DNA of 25,801 nucleotides from DATMRF01 sp035566435 (GCA_035566435.1 DATMRF010000095.1:1-25801), one strand, 5' to 3'; counted from the first letter of the stretch, positions 7,092 to 14,946 are shown. The notes: generated by a model from the letters alone, not told the origin. Numbers and translations: made by a program.

Positions 7092-8103
7092 ATTTGAATC
7101 CGGCGCGCAGGGCGAATTTCTTGGCGCGGACGGCCGAGAGTGAGCGGTTGATGCGGCGGGCGACTTCGCGGTCGCGCATGGTGCCAATTATGGCCAGTTC
7201 TTCCGGTGTCCACCGGGGATATGGGCCGACCAGGTCGAAGCGGCGGCGCATGCGCTCGGACATTCTGCGCCTGAGTTCCTTTGGCTTGGGCCGGCGCTGG
7301 ATGCGGCGCAATCGTTCGCGGTCGCGCACGGATTCGGTCGAAGGCTTGCCTTCCCTGGCAGCGGAATGCCTGGCGCGGGCCTCGGGCGTGCGGGACGCTT
7401 CAATTACGAATTCCCGAAATAAGCGGTAGGAGCCGGGATTGAGGCGGGGGATGCTCAATTGCTGCCGGTAATATGAGACAATGGCGCGGGAGAGACCCCA
7501 ATGATAGGAGACGGCATAAACGGATTCGGTCCGGAGAGCGCGGAGCAGGTCCCCACAGATGACGAGGGAGCGCCTGCACCAGATTTTTGGCCAGGGGATC
7601 GGCGCGTCGGTGTAGCCGCCTAATCTGACGGTGCCGCGAAGTTGGCAGACCAGGAAACGGCCACGGGCTGTGCGGGGCGGGTAGTAGGGGCCGTCAATTA
7701 GCCGGTATCGTTCGTCGTCCGCGAGTGAAGGGTCGCGCGGAACCGTGACGGGGTGGGCTCCGAGTGCCTGCAAGACCGCGGGACAGGGTTTGGGGTTTGA
7801 AATGTGAGGCTTGGTCTCGTTCCTGGCCCGTTGTCTCTCGAGGATGGCGCGGCGGCTTTTTATGGCGCTTTCGGTGCGGCCGAGTCTGCGAGCGACTTCG
7901 GCGTCGGGAGCAGTGCCGACCAATTTGTTTTCGGCGCGGGTCCATTTCCGAAAGCGCAAAGCGGGCTGGTCGATGCCGAGTGCGCGACGCTTCTGCCAGA
8001 CAGTGCCGAAGGTGCGGTCAATGAGTTCGGCCACCTCGGCGTCGGGGCGCTTGCCCAACAACGCGAGTTCCTGTTGGGTCCACGGCTTGGGGTTGCGCTT
8101 CAT
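7090..8103 (-). CDS. Myb/SANT-like multi-repeat DNA-binding protein
   Basis: A 337-residue very basic protein from the ATG at 8101-8103; a TTG 19 codons upstream is in frame but adds unlikely sequence. It has three Myb/SANT-like HTH repeats with the pattern W-T-x2-E, then G-x3-D-x-E-V-A, then a basic R-R-x-A-L helix. Repeat 1 is about residues 8-45 ('WTQQELALLGKRPDAEVAEL'), repeat 2 about 51-88 ('WTRAENKLVGTAPDAEVARR'), and repeat 3 about 299-335 ('WTPEELAIIGTMRDREVARR'). Between repeats 2 and 3 is a distinct central region, about 130-240, with 'RFLVCQLRGTVRLGGY' and 'AVSYHWGLSRAIVSYYRQQL', which could be another HTH. The protein probably binds DNA at several adjacent sites; its target is unknown. 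Exact 47-bp repeats on both sides suggest the unit moved or was duplicated. Confidence 0.75.
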   Translation of the reverse strand: MKRNPKPWTQQELALLGKRPDAEVAELIDRTFGTVWQKRRALGIDQPALRFRKWTRAENKLVGTAPDAEVARRLGRTESAIKSRRAILERQRARNETKPHISNPKPCPAVLQALGAHPVTVPRDPSLADDERYRLIDGPYYPPRTARGRFLVCQLRGTVRLGGYTDAPIPWPKIWCRRSLVICGDLLRALRTESVYAVSYHWGLSRAIVSYYRQQLSIPRLNPGSYRLFREFVIEASRTPEARARHSAAREGKPSTESVRDRERLRRIQRRPKPKELRRRMSERMRRRFDLVGPYPRWTPEELAIIGTMRDREVARRINRSLSAVRAKKFALRAGFK

Positions 8104-8310
8104 GGGACAGCCGGTGTGTACGTTGGCGGTGATTGTGAGGCACCGCGTCCGAGTTGGCAAGTTGGGGGCCGGGAGTCATCGGGGCGCCTTGCGCGATGGC
8201 CTGCCCGGCCAGAGGGGTAGAGGCTTGGCGGCATGTAGAAAGAGGAAGCGGAGGTGAAGGCGACGGGACCCGAGGCGCAGCAAGGAGGGAGCGCCAACTT
8301 CACACTAAAA

Positions 8311-8357
8311 GCAACTGCGCGCATTGTGTGGATTGCTTGAACCGGTGGCTGATGGCT
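8311..8357. repeat. 47-bp direct repeat, copy 2
   Basis: Exact copy of 7045-7091 in the same orientation, 1266 bp away. It lies 207 bp upstream of the Myb/SANT-like start and 5 bp past the end of the hydrolase gene. Confidence 0.95.
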
Positions 8358-8362
8358 GGCAC

Positions 8363-9187
8363 TTACTTGGCGAGTTTCGCAAGAAAGTTAACAAGTAACG
8401 GGATGACTTTCTCAGGGGCTTCTTCCATCAGCCAATGGCCGGAGCCCGTTACGATAACGCCCTCCACATTCGCATCCACCATTTTGCCCTGCTCAATCAG
8501 GAACTGGCCCCCGGCCTTTTCGCCCGACAGAACCAGCATTGGCATGGTGAGCGGAGTTTTGGAAAACTGCTCAAAGTCTTTGGCATCCTGCTCAAAGGCC
8601 TTAAAGTATTCAAAGCCTGCCCTCATGTGTTCCGGCCTGGCATATTCCCTCGCGTAGAATACCCGATCGGCCTCCGGCACAGAATGATTGCGGTCAGCAG
8701 CAAAGTCGTTCCAAAAATGCTCCAGATAGAGCCGTTCGCGGCCTTTGACCAGCGCCAGTGGCGTTTCGCCGTAAAAATGGAAATGCCATAAATCGCGCAT
8801 CAACCAGACCTGTGTCCAGTCGCCAACGCCCGGCAGGAACGCATCCATCAGCACGATTTTAGAGACTTCGGACGGATACTGCGCCGCATACGCATACGCC
8901 ACCATCAGCCCAATGTCGTGGCCAACAATCTCCACCTTCTTGTAGCCAAGACTCACCACCAATGCATGGATGTCCTGTGCCATCACGGCCTTGGTATAAC
9001 CGTCTGCCGGGGTGGACGACCCGCCTGCGCCGCGCAGGTCGGGGGCGATAACCGTATGCGTCTTTTCGAGTTCTTTTATCAAAGGCAGCCACATACGGCT
9101 GGTTTCGGCGTATCCATGTAAGAGCACGATCGGTTCGCCTTTGCCCGAGCTCAGATAATGGATTTGAATATGGTTTACCTCCGCCAT
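8363..9187 (-). CDS. Alpha/beta hydrolase, epoxide hydrolase / haloalkane dehalogenase-like
   Basis: A 274-residue alpha/beta hydrolase. The oxyanion region is 'LLHGYAET' at about 22-29, and 'PDLRGAGGSS' follows strand 4. The nucleophile elbow is VGHDIG with Asp91 rather than Ser, the mark of the epoxide hydrolase, haloalkane or fluoroacetate dehalogenase branch, which forms an ester intermediate on Asp. The catalytic His is in 'GSGHWLMEE' (His251). A cap domain follows strand 6, with Tyr and Trp residues ('WHFHFYGETP', 'VFYAREYARP') that may contact an epoxide or halide. No signal peptide is seen, so it is probably cytosolic. The substrate cannot be told from sequence. The start ATG at 9185-9187 lacks an obvious ribosome binding site. 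It is monocistronic. Confidence 0.9.
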   Translation of the reverse strand: MAEVNHIQIHYLSSGKGEPIVLLHGYAETSRMWLPLIKELEKTHTVIAPDLRGAGGSSTPADGYTKAVMAQDIHALVVSLGYKKVEIVGHDIGLMVAYAYAAQYPSEVSKIVLMDAFLPGVGDWTQVWLMRDLWHFHFYGETPLALVKGRERLYLEHFWNDFAADRNHSVPEADRVFYAREYARPEHMRAGFEYFKAFEQDAKDFEQFSKTPLTMPMLVLSGEKAGGQFLIEQGKMVDANVEGVIVTGSGHWLMEEAPEKVIPLLVNFLAKLAK

Positions 9188-9386
9188 GTGGCTTTTGGGT
9201 TCGGCGGCGATAGTATCGGTGGGTGGCTTTTTCGTGGCACGCTATGCTTGCATGTTCGAAGATGTCCGGCAAGGTGGTTTCCCTCACCCAAAACACCGTG
9301 GGGCGCGGCAACACGATTCCGGTCGGGTGGGACCAGTGACATCGGAACTTTTGAAAAGGGGAGAAATATGTAATCCTTGAAGGACG

Positions 9387-9896
9387 GTGAACCTGAGCGA
9401 GTACAGAGAGCAGGTGAGCCGGATCCCGTACGGGAAACGGCTGCCCGGGGCGCTGTACTTGCATCGGGACGGGCTGGCGGAACTGGACGGTGGGTTGGGA
9501 GAGGTGCTGAACCAGAGCGTCGCGCGATGTGACCTGTCGGCGGAGTTCAATGTCGTGAAGTTCAGGACGGAGGAGTTGAAAGTTTCGTTTTTGGCGTATC
9601 CGGGTTTTTGGACTGAGGCGCATCCGGCGCTGCAACAGGCGATCACGGTGGACCTGGTGACGGGGGAGGCGAGGCGGGCGGATTATACGGACAGTATCAA
9701 CCCACCGATTCTGCATCGGAAGGAGCAAATGTTGCCAGCGGAGCATCCCCAGCGGGCAGAGTTCCTGGCGCTCACCGAGGCGGAAGAGGCGGAGGGCCTG
9801 TACGCCGATACGAGGACAATTGGGTTTAGGTTGAATTGGGAACGGCTGCTGTCCAACAAGGGGCTGAGTATCGAAGGGCATACTCTCAACCGGATT
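9387..9896 (+). pseudogene. N-terminal domain of a DNA phosphorothioation-associated putative methyltransferase, truncated
   Basis: From GTG at 9387 (AAGGA just upstream) the frame encodes 'LSEYREQVSRIPYGKRLPGA', 'VSFLAYPGFWTEAHPAL', 'NPPILHRKEQMLP' and 'DTRTIGFRLNWERLLSNKGL'. These blocks match, from memory, the N-terminal domain of the putative methyltransferase family that accompanies dnd phosphorothioation genes. In that family a methyltransferase domain with 'FDYGCGxGxD' should follow. Instead recognisable sequence stops at about residue 170 ('EGHTLNRI'), and the frame runs antisense through a DUF6573 gene to a stop at 10463. No dnd genes are present. Most likely the gene was cut by the incoming module at 9.9-11.7 kb; a stand-alone domain protein is the alternative. 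Confidence 0.6.
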
Positions 9897-10196
9897 GAGG
9901 GGGATTGGATTGAGGCACCGGCCGACGGGGCTGATTGCGAAGCGCAACATCCAAACGACATCCCAGAGGCGGCCGGCTTCGTCCTGGGCAGTGACACCGG
10001 ACGGCACTGCAACGCACTGCTCGTAAACTCCGCGGGTGATAAAGACCGGGAAGCAGATTCCGGCCTCGGCGGCGGTCTTTGTGACTTCGATCTGGAAGCC
10101 GTCGGCGATGGCTTGCGAACGGGTGTACTGGTAGATAACCGGCCCGAGGTCCGAGCCGGACTGGCCACCGGCGGTGTTGTTGTTTTGATTTTGCAT
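9897..10196 (-). pseudogene. DUF6573 family phage-type protein, 3' truncated
   Basis: The ATG at 10194-10196 opens 'MQNQNNNTAGG' followed by the family core: 'IYQYTRSQAIADGFQIEV', 'AAEAGICFPVFITRGVYEQC', and 'QDEAGRLWDVVWMLRFAI' (residues about 21-88). DUF6573 proteins are small, occur in phages and integrative elements, and have no known function. The usual C-terminal part (a beta-rich segment with an 'RNDN' motif) is absent. Similarity ends near 9930, and the frame continues as unlikely sequence antisense to the methyltransferase fragment. It lies 12 bp downstream of the gene at 10209-10478 in one minus-strand operon. Confidence 0.65.
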
Positions 10197-10208
10197 GGTC
10201 GGTGCTGG

Positions 10209-10478
10209 TTAGGCGGTTGTTGCTTCGTGGATGAGTTCGAGGCGGCGGTCTTGGGCGATGCGCTCGGCCAGGGCCTGAGCGCGGGCGAAGTTGTGCACTT
10301 GGTAAACGGTGCCGACTGGTTCGGCTTCTTCGTCGCCCACGTAAACAATCCAAACAGGGATTTCTTCGCCTTCGTGGTCCTGGTCGGGTTGCGGGCCGTC
10401 GAAGAAGATCCCGCGCCACGGGCCAACGGGGGCGGGCTCGTGGAGTGCAGAGTGCGGAGTTGAGAGTTGAGAGTTCAT
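10209..10478 (-). CDS. Small conserved phage-type hypothetical protein
   Basis: An 89-residue protein from ATG at 10476-10478. The first about ten residues are encoded by a degenerate GAGTGCGGAGT/GAGAGTT repeat, so the ancestral start may have been later. The core contains 'WRGIFFDGPQPDQDHEGEEI', 'VWIVYVGDEEAEPVGTVYQV' and 'ALAERIAQDRRLELIHEA', which looks like a compact alpha/beta fold. No named family. Neighbours on the same strand (DUF6573 and the 'HWN' protein) place it in a phage or integrative-element accessory operon. Confidence 0.65.
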   Translation of the reverse strand: MNSQLSTPHSALHEPAPVGPWRGIFFDGPQPDQDHEGEEIPVWIVYVGDEEAEPVGTVYQVHNFARAQALAERIAQDRRLELIHEATTA

Positions 10479-10501
10479 AGGAGTTGAAAGTGGAAAGAGG
10501 C

Positions 10502-10523
10502 GGCGCGGTGGGGACACCGCGCC
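10502..10523. repeat. Palindromic intergenic repeat
   Basis: GGCGCGGTG (10502-10510) and CACCGCGCC (10515-10523) form a 9-bp perfect stem around GGGA, placed between two minus-strand genes. It resembles small mobile REP-like palindromes of verrucomicrobial genomes; only one copy is in this window. Confidence 0.55.
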
Positions 10524-10536
10524 CTACCTCGGTGAA

Positions 10537-10881
10537 TCAGGCGGCGAGTTGGTCGGCGGGGAAATAGGTTGCGTACTTCTGCCGGGGTTCCTGCTGGCCG
10601 CGCGGGAGGGTCTCGCCGCAAGGGTGCTGCCAGCATTTGCGGGTGTTGTTCCAATGAAACCCAAGCTGTGAAAGCTCGGCGCGCACGCGGTCAATCGGCT
10701 GCTCGGGGAAGGTGATCCAAATCCATTTGCCAACGACTTCGGCGAGTTCGTACTGGCGGGGCATCCAACGGCGCAGAGCGGCAAGCACGCGGTCAACCGG
10801 TAGCTGGCGGTTGCGTTCGCGTTCCTCGAAATTCACATACGGGCGAGCAGAGGGACTACGGACTACAGGACTACTGACCAC
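10537..10881 (-). CDS. Conserved phage-type hypothetical protein with an 'HWN..HPCG' motif
   Basis: Frame of 114 codons from GTG at 10879-10881. The first 15 codons come from a GTAGTCC-type degenerate repeat, so a GTG at 10834-10836 ('VNFEERERNRQLPVDRVLAA') may be the real start. The core reads 'GKWIWITFPEQPIDRVRAEL' and 'SQLGFHWNNTRKCWQHPCG', a pattern I recall from small proteins in phage and plasmid operons. The conserved Trp, His and Cys could form a compact fold, perhaps metal-binding. Function unknown. It is probably the first gene of the minus-strand operon leading to 10209 and DUF6573. Confidence 0.65.
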   Translation of the reverse strand: MVSSPVVRSPSARPYVNFEERERNRQLPVDRVLAALRRWMPRQYELAEVVGKWIWITFPEQPIDRVRAELSQLGFHWNNTRKCWQHPCGETLPRGQQEPRQKYATYFPADQLAA

Positions 10882-11095
10882 AGGTGCCTTTGCCGCTGCC
10901 GTTTGGCTGTTGCTGTTTCCGCTCGACTGCTCGGATCAGGCCCGGGAGCGCGGTGACGACAAGGTGCCCGGCTCTGGGGGTGGGTCTGATGGCGGTTCCG
11001 GGGATGGCGGACCGGACGAAGTGCGGAGTGTGGGGTGCGGAGTGCGGAATGAGGGAGGGGCGAGCGCGGAGGAAGTGCAGCGTCCGGAATGCGAG

Positions 11096-11671
11096 GTGAG
11101 GGCTAAGCAGTGCGCACACCGAATGCCGGACGGGCAGTGTCAAAAGTCGAGGCGGCAGTGCAGATTATTTAATAGCGCGGCTGATGTGAGGGACATGCTG
11201 ACAGGGGTACATCGGGAGATTACGACGGTGAGGGGTGAGTTCGTGGAGTTGCGAAGCGCGAAGGACCGGTTGGAGAAAATGCTGGGGGACGGGCTTTTCG
11301 CGTTCACGCAGAAAGTGGATGCGAGGTCGTTCAAGGTGCTGTGCACGATTTTGGCGGAGGGCGATGTAGCGAAGGCGAGTCGGAGGCTTGCGATGCCAGA
11401 TGCTTCGGTGCGGACGCTGATGCGGCGGTGGCGGGCAAAGGGGAAGGAGTACCGGGCGATGCTGGACCTGGTGCGGTGGCGAAAGGTCGTGGGACGAAGG
11501 GAAACCGTGCCGCTCAATGACAACCTGCTGCTGGGGAGGGCTGAGTGCGTGGATTATCCGGGGCTGCTGGCGGATGTGCTGGAAAAGGTGACTGAGATGA
11601 CAGGCGACAATTGGCGGGAGAAGACTGAGGAGCTGGAGGAGATGCTGAGGGCGGCGGTGATTGATGGTTGA
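11096..11671 (+). CDS. Cys-rich HTH protein, source of the 3'-end relics at 1.4 and 2.7 kb
   Basis: A 191-residue protein if GTG at 11096 is used; the frame is open much further upstream, but that part is repeat-derived or antisense to the 'HWN' gene. An N-terminal Cys cluster 'CAHRMPDGQCQKSRRQC' (Cys6, 15 and 22) may bind zinc. Residues about 32-67 form a helical, coiled-coil-like segment. About 86-117 look like a helix-turn-helix ('DVAKASRRLAMPDASVRTLM', then 'RRWRAKGKEY'). The C-terminus is conserved with two relics. A DNA-binding regulator, perhaps sigma-like, is inferred; no family name can be given. It marks the right edge of a phage-like module: about 30 bp after its stop, sequence changes to a broken dehydrogenase gene. 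Confidence 0.65.
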   Translation: MRAKQCAHRMPDGQCQKSRRQCRLFNSAADVRDMLTGVHREITTVRGEFVELRSAKDRLEKMLGDGLFAFTQKVDARSFKVLCTILAEGDVAKASRRLAMPDASVRTLMRRWRAKGKEYRAMLDLVRWRKVVGRRETVPLNDNLLLGRAECVDYPGLLADVLEKVTEMTGDNWREKTEELEEMLRAAVIDG

Positions 11672-11704
11672 TGGAGTTCCGAGGGGGGATATTGGTGTTG
11701 ACCG

Positions 11705-11780
11705 GCGATTCGAGCACAGCTTCAGCGATGCTACGGCCCAAACCGCTGGCGCTGCCTGTTACCAGCCAGACTTTAGACAT
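11705..11780 (-). pseudogene. Short-chain dehydrogenase, 5' fragment only
   Basis: ATG at 11778-11780 is preceded by a strong GGAGGA ribosome binding site and opens 'MSKVWLVTGSASGLGRSIAE'. This is a normal SDR start with the T-G-x3-G-x-G nucleotide-binding motif. After about 25 residues ('AVLES') similarity to SDRs ends abruptly at about 11705, and the frame runs antisense into the HTH gene. The rest of the enzyme is gone, so the gene was severed at the module boundary. Confidence 0.8.
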
Positions 11781-11785
11781 AAAAT

Positions 11786-12237
11786 CCTCCATTCTGCCGC
11801 AATGTGATTGCAAATAATTTGAATTCCATACGTTTTCCTTTCTCACTCATTAAATTCATGGTCATCTCAGCAAACGCCGGGATTTTGATCTAACGCTCGG
11901 TATGCAATGGCAACATGGTTTCACGACCCGACGCAACCAAATATACCTGCAGGTTTAGGCGGATGCGACATTCGCTCCCCGGCTCCGAGGATTCAAGACC
12001 TCACGTCGAATCACCGACGCAGCGCTCAGTACGGGCGGGCGGGGAAAAGCAATTCCTATCAGCAGGACAGAGGACAGAAGACAGGGCCAGCTCTCGGTGG
12101 TTTGAGCCCGCTGTGTTTTTATTTTTAAACTCGGCATTAACGAGTGTCATTTCCTTTCTTAACTTCCCATGATTTTGCAACTTGAACATTCGCCGGCCTG
12201 GTGCTAACCAATATGCAAGTTACCAGGTCAAAAGGCC
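11786..12237. other. Gene-free stretch
   Basis: No convincing gene on either strand. It holds the upstream region of the broken SDR and a degenerate AGGACAG-type repeat near 12062-12086. A small inverted repeat CCTGGT (12197-12202) and ACCAGG (12222-12227) lies just before the next start codon and might fold over it. Confidence 0.45.
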
Positions 12238-13938
12238 GTGAAAAGCTCCTTCCTGAAATTCACCGGAATTTTGCTCGCGGTCATGTGTAGCAACGCCTTC
12301 GGGACCGTGCGCTATGTGAATCTGTACAGCACGAATGCCGTGTCGCCCTTCACCGATTGGAGCAGGGCCGCGACTAATATTCAGGATGCGGTGGATGCGG
12401 CGGTGGATGGCGACCAAATCGTGGTGCAGAGCGGTGCTTTCCAAACCGGCGGACGGGTGGTGTACGGGGGCATGACCAATCGGCTGGCAATAACGAAAGC
12501 AGTGACCGTGCAAAGTGTTTTCGGCTCCTATTTGACCTCTATCCAAGGCAACCCGGTGGTCGGCACCAACGCGGTCCGGTGTGTGTATCTCACCAATGGC
12601 GCAACATTGGTCGGCTTCACTTTAAATAGCGGCGGGACAGAGTCGTACACCGGCGACACCGACCACGAGCAGAGTGGCGGCGGAGCGTGGAGTGAAAGCT
12701 ATGGTTGTGTGATTTCCAACTGCGTCATTTCCGGCTGCAATGCCAACATATTTGGCGGCGGGGTTTACGGCGGCACACTCTACAATTGCACGCTGCAGAA
12801 CGACACCGTGGTCGCGTCCGGCGCTGGGGCTGCTTATTCGATATTGATCAATTGCACGGTGATGAACAATACGTCCAGCGGAAATTCTGGCGGCGGCGTT
12901 CTTAGTTGCACCTTGAGCAATTGCAGTCTGACCGGCAATAGCGCATACGCTGATGGTGGCGGCGCCTCCGGGGGCACGTTGAACAACTGCACGGTTTCTG
13001 GCAATACCGCATCTTACGGTGGTGGCGCCTCGGGCGGCACGTTGAACAACTGTGTCCTCACCGGGAACCGGGCCGCCTGGGGGGGCGGCGCAGACAATGC
13101 GATCTTGAATAATTGTCTGATCACTGGCAACGCAGCGTACATCGCTTCGAGTTCGGGGGGAGCCAATGCGCTGGGCGGCGGAGTGGCTGGCGGCGTAGCG
13201 AATAATTGCACGATTGCCAGCAATTCGGTCGTAAGCCTTCCCGGCAGCAACGGCGGCGGAGCGTATTTCGCGACCCTTAACAACTGCGTCATCTACGCTA
13301 ACCGGGGTTCGTCCGCGGCCGTTTATTCGAACTATTGCGGCGGGACCATCAATTACTGTTGCACGGCTCCGCTGCCCGCCGGCGGTGCTGGCAATTTCTC
13401 CAACGCCCCGCTCTTCGTAAATGTGGCGGGCGGTAATTTTCATCTGCAAACCAATTCTCCCTGCATTAATGCCGGCAACAATGCCTACGCCCCCAACGGC
13501 GGCGATTTGGACGGTCACCCCCGCATTGCCGGTGGCACCGTGGACGTTGGCGCTTATGAAATCCAATCGCCCGGATCGATCCTTTCCTATGCCTGGGCGC
13601 AACGATATGGGCTGCCTACGGATGGCACGGCCGATTTCGCCGACACGGACGGTGACGGCATGAACAACTGGCAGGAATGGCGGGCGGGCACAAATCCCAG
13701 GGATGCCTCATCCGTGCTGCAAATGCTTTCGCTCTCAAATCAAGCTTCCGGCTTGACCGTGACCTGGCAGAGCGTGAGCGGCGTAAACTATTATGTGCAG
13801 CGCGCCGACGACCTGACGGCGCAACCACCCTTCACCAGCCTTCAGAGCAACCTCGTTGGCGAAGCCGCCACGGCGAGTTATGTCGACACCAACGCCGTGG
13901 GACCCGGCCCCTATTTCTATCGCGTCGGCGTGCAGTAA
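12238..13938 (+). CDS. Secreted right-handed beta-helix protein with a DTDGDG calcium-binding loop
   Basis: A 566-residue protein from GTG at 12238, which preserves a signal peptide ('KSSFLKFTGILLAVMCSNAFG', cleavage near residue 22). Residues about 23-150 contain the 'NIQDAVDAAVDGDQIVV' opening typical of parallel beta-helix proteins. About 150-400 are many short coils with 'GGGA', 'LNNCTVSGNTA' and 'LNNCLITGNAA', rich in Asn, Gly, Cys and Ser. About 400-440 carry the 'SPCINAGN' and 'DLDGHPRI...DVGAYE' pattern of choice-of-anchor Q proteins. A type-3-thrombospondin-like calcium loop follows ('DTDGDGMNNWQEWRAGTNP'), then a C-terminal beta-sandwich-like domain of about 80 residues. Exported; binding or cleavage of polysaccharide is possible, but no catalytic set is evident. 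This architecture is common in Verrucomicrobiota. Confidence 0.88.
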   Translation: MKSSFLKFTGILLAVMCSNAFGTVRYVNLYSTNAVSPFTDWSRAATNIQDAVDAAVDGDQIVVQSGAFQTGGRVVYGGMTNRLAITKAVTVQSVFGSYLTSIQGNPVVGTNAVRCVYLTNGATLVGFTLNSGGTESYTGDTDHEQSGGGAWSESYGCVISNCVISGCNANIFGGGVYGGTLYNCTLQNDTVVASGAGAAYSILINCTVMNNTSSGNSGGGVLSCTLSNCSLTGNSAYADGGGASGGTLNNCTVSGNTASYGGGASGGTLNNCVLTGNRAAWGGGADNAILNNCLITGNAAYIASSSGGANALGGGVAGGVANNCTIASNSVVSLPGSNGGGAYFATLNNCVIYANRGSSAAVYSNYCGGTINYCCTAPLPAGGAGNFSNAPLFVNVAGGNFHLQTNSPCINAGNNAYAPNGGDLDGHPRIAGGTVDVGAYEIQSPGSILSYAWAQRYGLPTDGTADFADTDGDGMNNWQEWRAGTNPRDASSVLQMLSLSNQASGLTVTWQSVSGVNYYVQRADDLTAQPPFTSLQSNLVGEAATASYVDTNAVGPGPYFYRVGVQ

Positions 13939-14046
13939 GTCCGTTGCGGATGCGTTAGCCTTTCAGTTGGCCCCGCCCTAGACGGAGCGGTTTTACCGAG
14001 GATTTGTTGCCGCATTGCTTGTCTTTCCTGGGGTTTAAACGAGTCC

Positions 14047-14814
14047 TCAGATCATCATGCCGCCGGAAACCTCAATGCGTTGCGCGTTGACCCAGCGATT
14101 GTCCTCCGAGAGCAGGGAGGCGATCATCGGACCTATGTCGTCCGGCTCTCCCACGCGCCCGAGCGCCGTCATATCCGCCACGCGCTTGTTCACCTCGAGG
14201 TTGTCGCGGACAATGCCGCCGCTGAAATCCGTCGCAATCGCCCCGGGTGCGACGGAGTTGACCCTGATCCTGCGGGAACCTAGTTCCTTTGCGAGGTAGC
14301 GAGTCAAAACCTCCACCGCCCCCTTCATGGACGCATAAGCGCCGCTTTCAGGCACCACGATGCGGGTCAGACCGGAGGAGAGGTTCACGATCCTGCCCCC
14401 ATCGCGGATGAGCGGCAGGAGCTTTTGGGTCAGAAAGAACACGCCCTTGAAGTGAACGTTGTATAGGCCATCCAACTCCGCTTCGGTCGTTTTCTCGAAC
14501 GCGTTGTGGTGCGAGGTGCCGGCGTTGTTGACGAGGAAATCGAACCGTTGGCTGCCCCAGTCCGCGAGCGTCTGCCGGACGTTGTGCACAAAGCCATCGA
14601 ATGATCCGACGAGGCCGGTGTCGAGCGGCAGGGCGCGGGCCCGGCACCCAGCTTCCACAACTTGGCGGACGACTTTGTCGGCTTCGGGTTGGTTGGAGTG
14701 ATAGGTGAAGATGGTGTCGGCCCCGCGCTTGGCGAGGCTGAGCACCGTGTTGCGGCCCAAGCCGCGGCTGCCTCCGGTGACGAGGCCGATCTTTCCCTGC
14801 AGGTCAGGGTTCAT
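14047..14814 (-). CDS. SDR family NAD(P)-dependent oxidoreductase
   Basis: A 255-residue classical short-chain dehydrogenase/reductase. The cofactor motif 'TGGSRGLGR' lies at 13-21, 'NNAG' at 96-99, and the catalytic tetrad is Asn (about 119), Ser146 or Ser147, Tyr160 and Lys164 ('YASMK'). 'VNSVAPGAIATD' follows at about 185-196 and the C-terminus is 'VSGGMMI'. Basic residues after the glycine motif (Arg17, Arg21) fit an NADP(H) preference. The closest style is FabG-like 3-oxoacyl reductase or glucose dehydrogenase-type enzymes of unknown substrate. It is convergent with the beta-helix gene and separate from the broken SDR at 11.7 kb. The ATG at 14812-14814 lacks a clear ribosome binding site. 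Confidence 0.93.
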   Translation of the reverse strand: MNPDLQGKIGLVTGGSRGLGRNTVLSLAKRGADTIFTYHSNQPEADKVVRQVVEAGCRARALPLDTGLVGSFDGFVHNVRQTLADWGSQRFDFLVNNAGTSHHNAFEKTTEAELDGLYNVHFKGVFFLTQKLLPLIRDGGRIVNLSSGLTRIVVPESGAYASMKGAVEVLTRYLAKELGSRRIRVNSVAPGAIATDFSGGIVRDNLEVNKRVADMTALGRVGEPDDIGPMIASLLSEDNRWVNAQRIEVSGGMMI

Positions 14815-14946
14815 ATTAGTGATTGTTTGCTGATTTTGGGGTTCGTTTCAATAGTGGGCGCGCAACGGCAGTGCTCAGAGGTGCGCCGCCCCTGACGCTC
14901 GAACGCAAACAGAACAGCGATCGGTGCGTCCACTGGAGCAGCAAAG

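Noticed and set aside
8859..9896. Minus-strand continuation of the DUF6573 frame for about 350 codons
   Set aside because: Protein-like similarity ends near 9930; the rest is antisense to the methyltransferase fragment and overlaps the hydrolase gene in another frame.
9897..10463. Plus-strand continuation of the methyltransferase-type frame to 10463
   Set aside because: It is exactly antisense to DUF6573 and the following small gene, whose protein motifs are far more convincing.
10712..11095. Long N-terminal extension of the Cys-rich HTH gene
   Set aside because: It is antisense to the 'HWN' gene or made of GTGCGGAGT repeats, and includes no conserved segment.
12700..13350. Regular repeats suggesting a CRISPR or satellite
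   Set aside because: They are codon-level repeats of a beta-helix protein without constant direct repeats and unique spacers.
12622..13602. 326-codon minus-strand frame rich in Ala, Gly and Arg
   Set aside because: Antisense to the repetitive beta-helix gene; the openness comes from the repeated GGC/GCC codons.
13960..14010. Possible terminator between the beta-helix and SDR genes
   Set aside because: Only a 4-bp CCGC/GCGG stem before TTTT; too weak to call.
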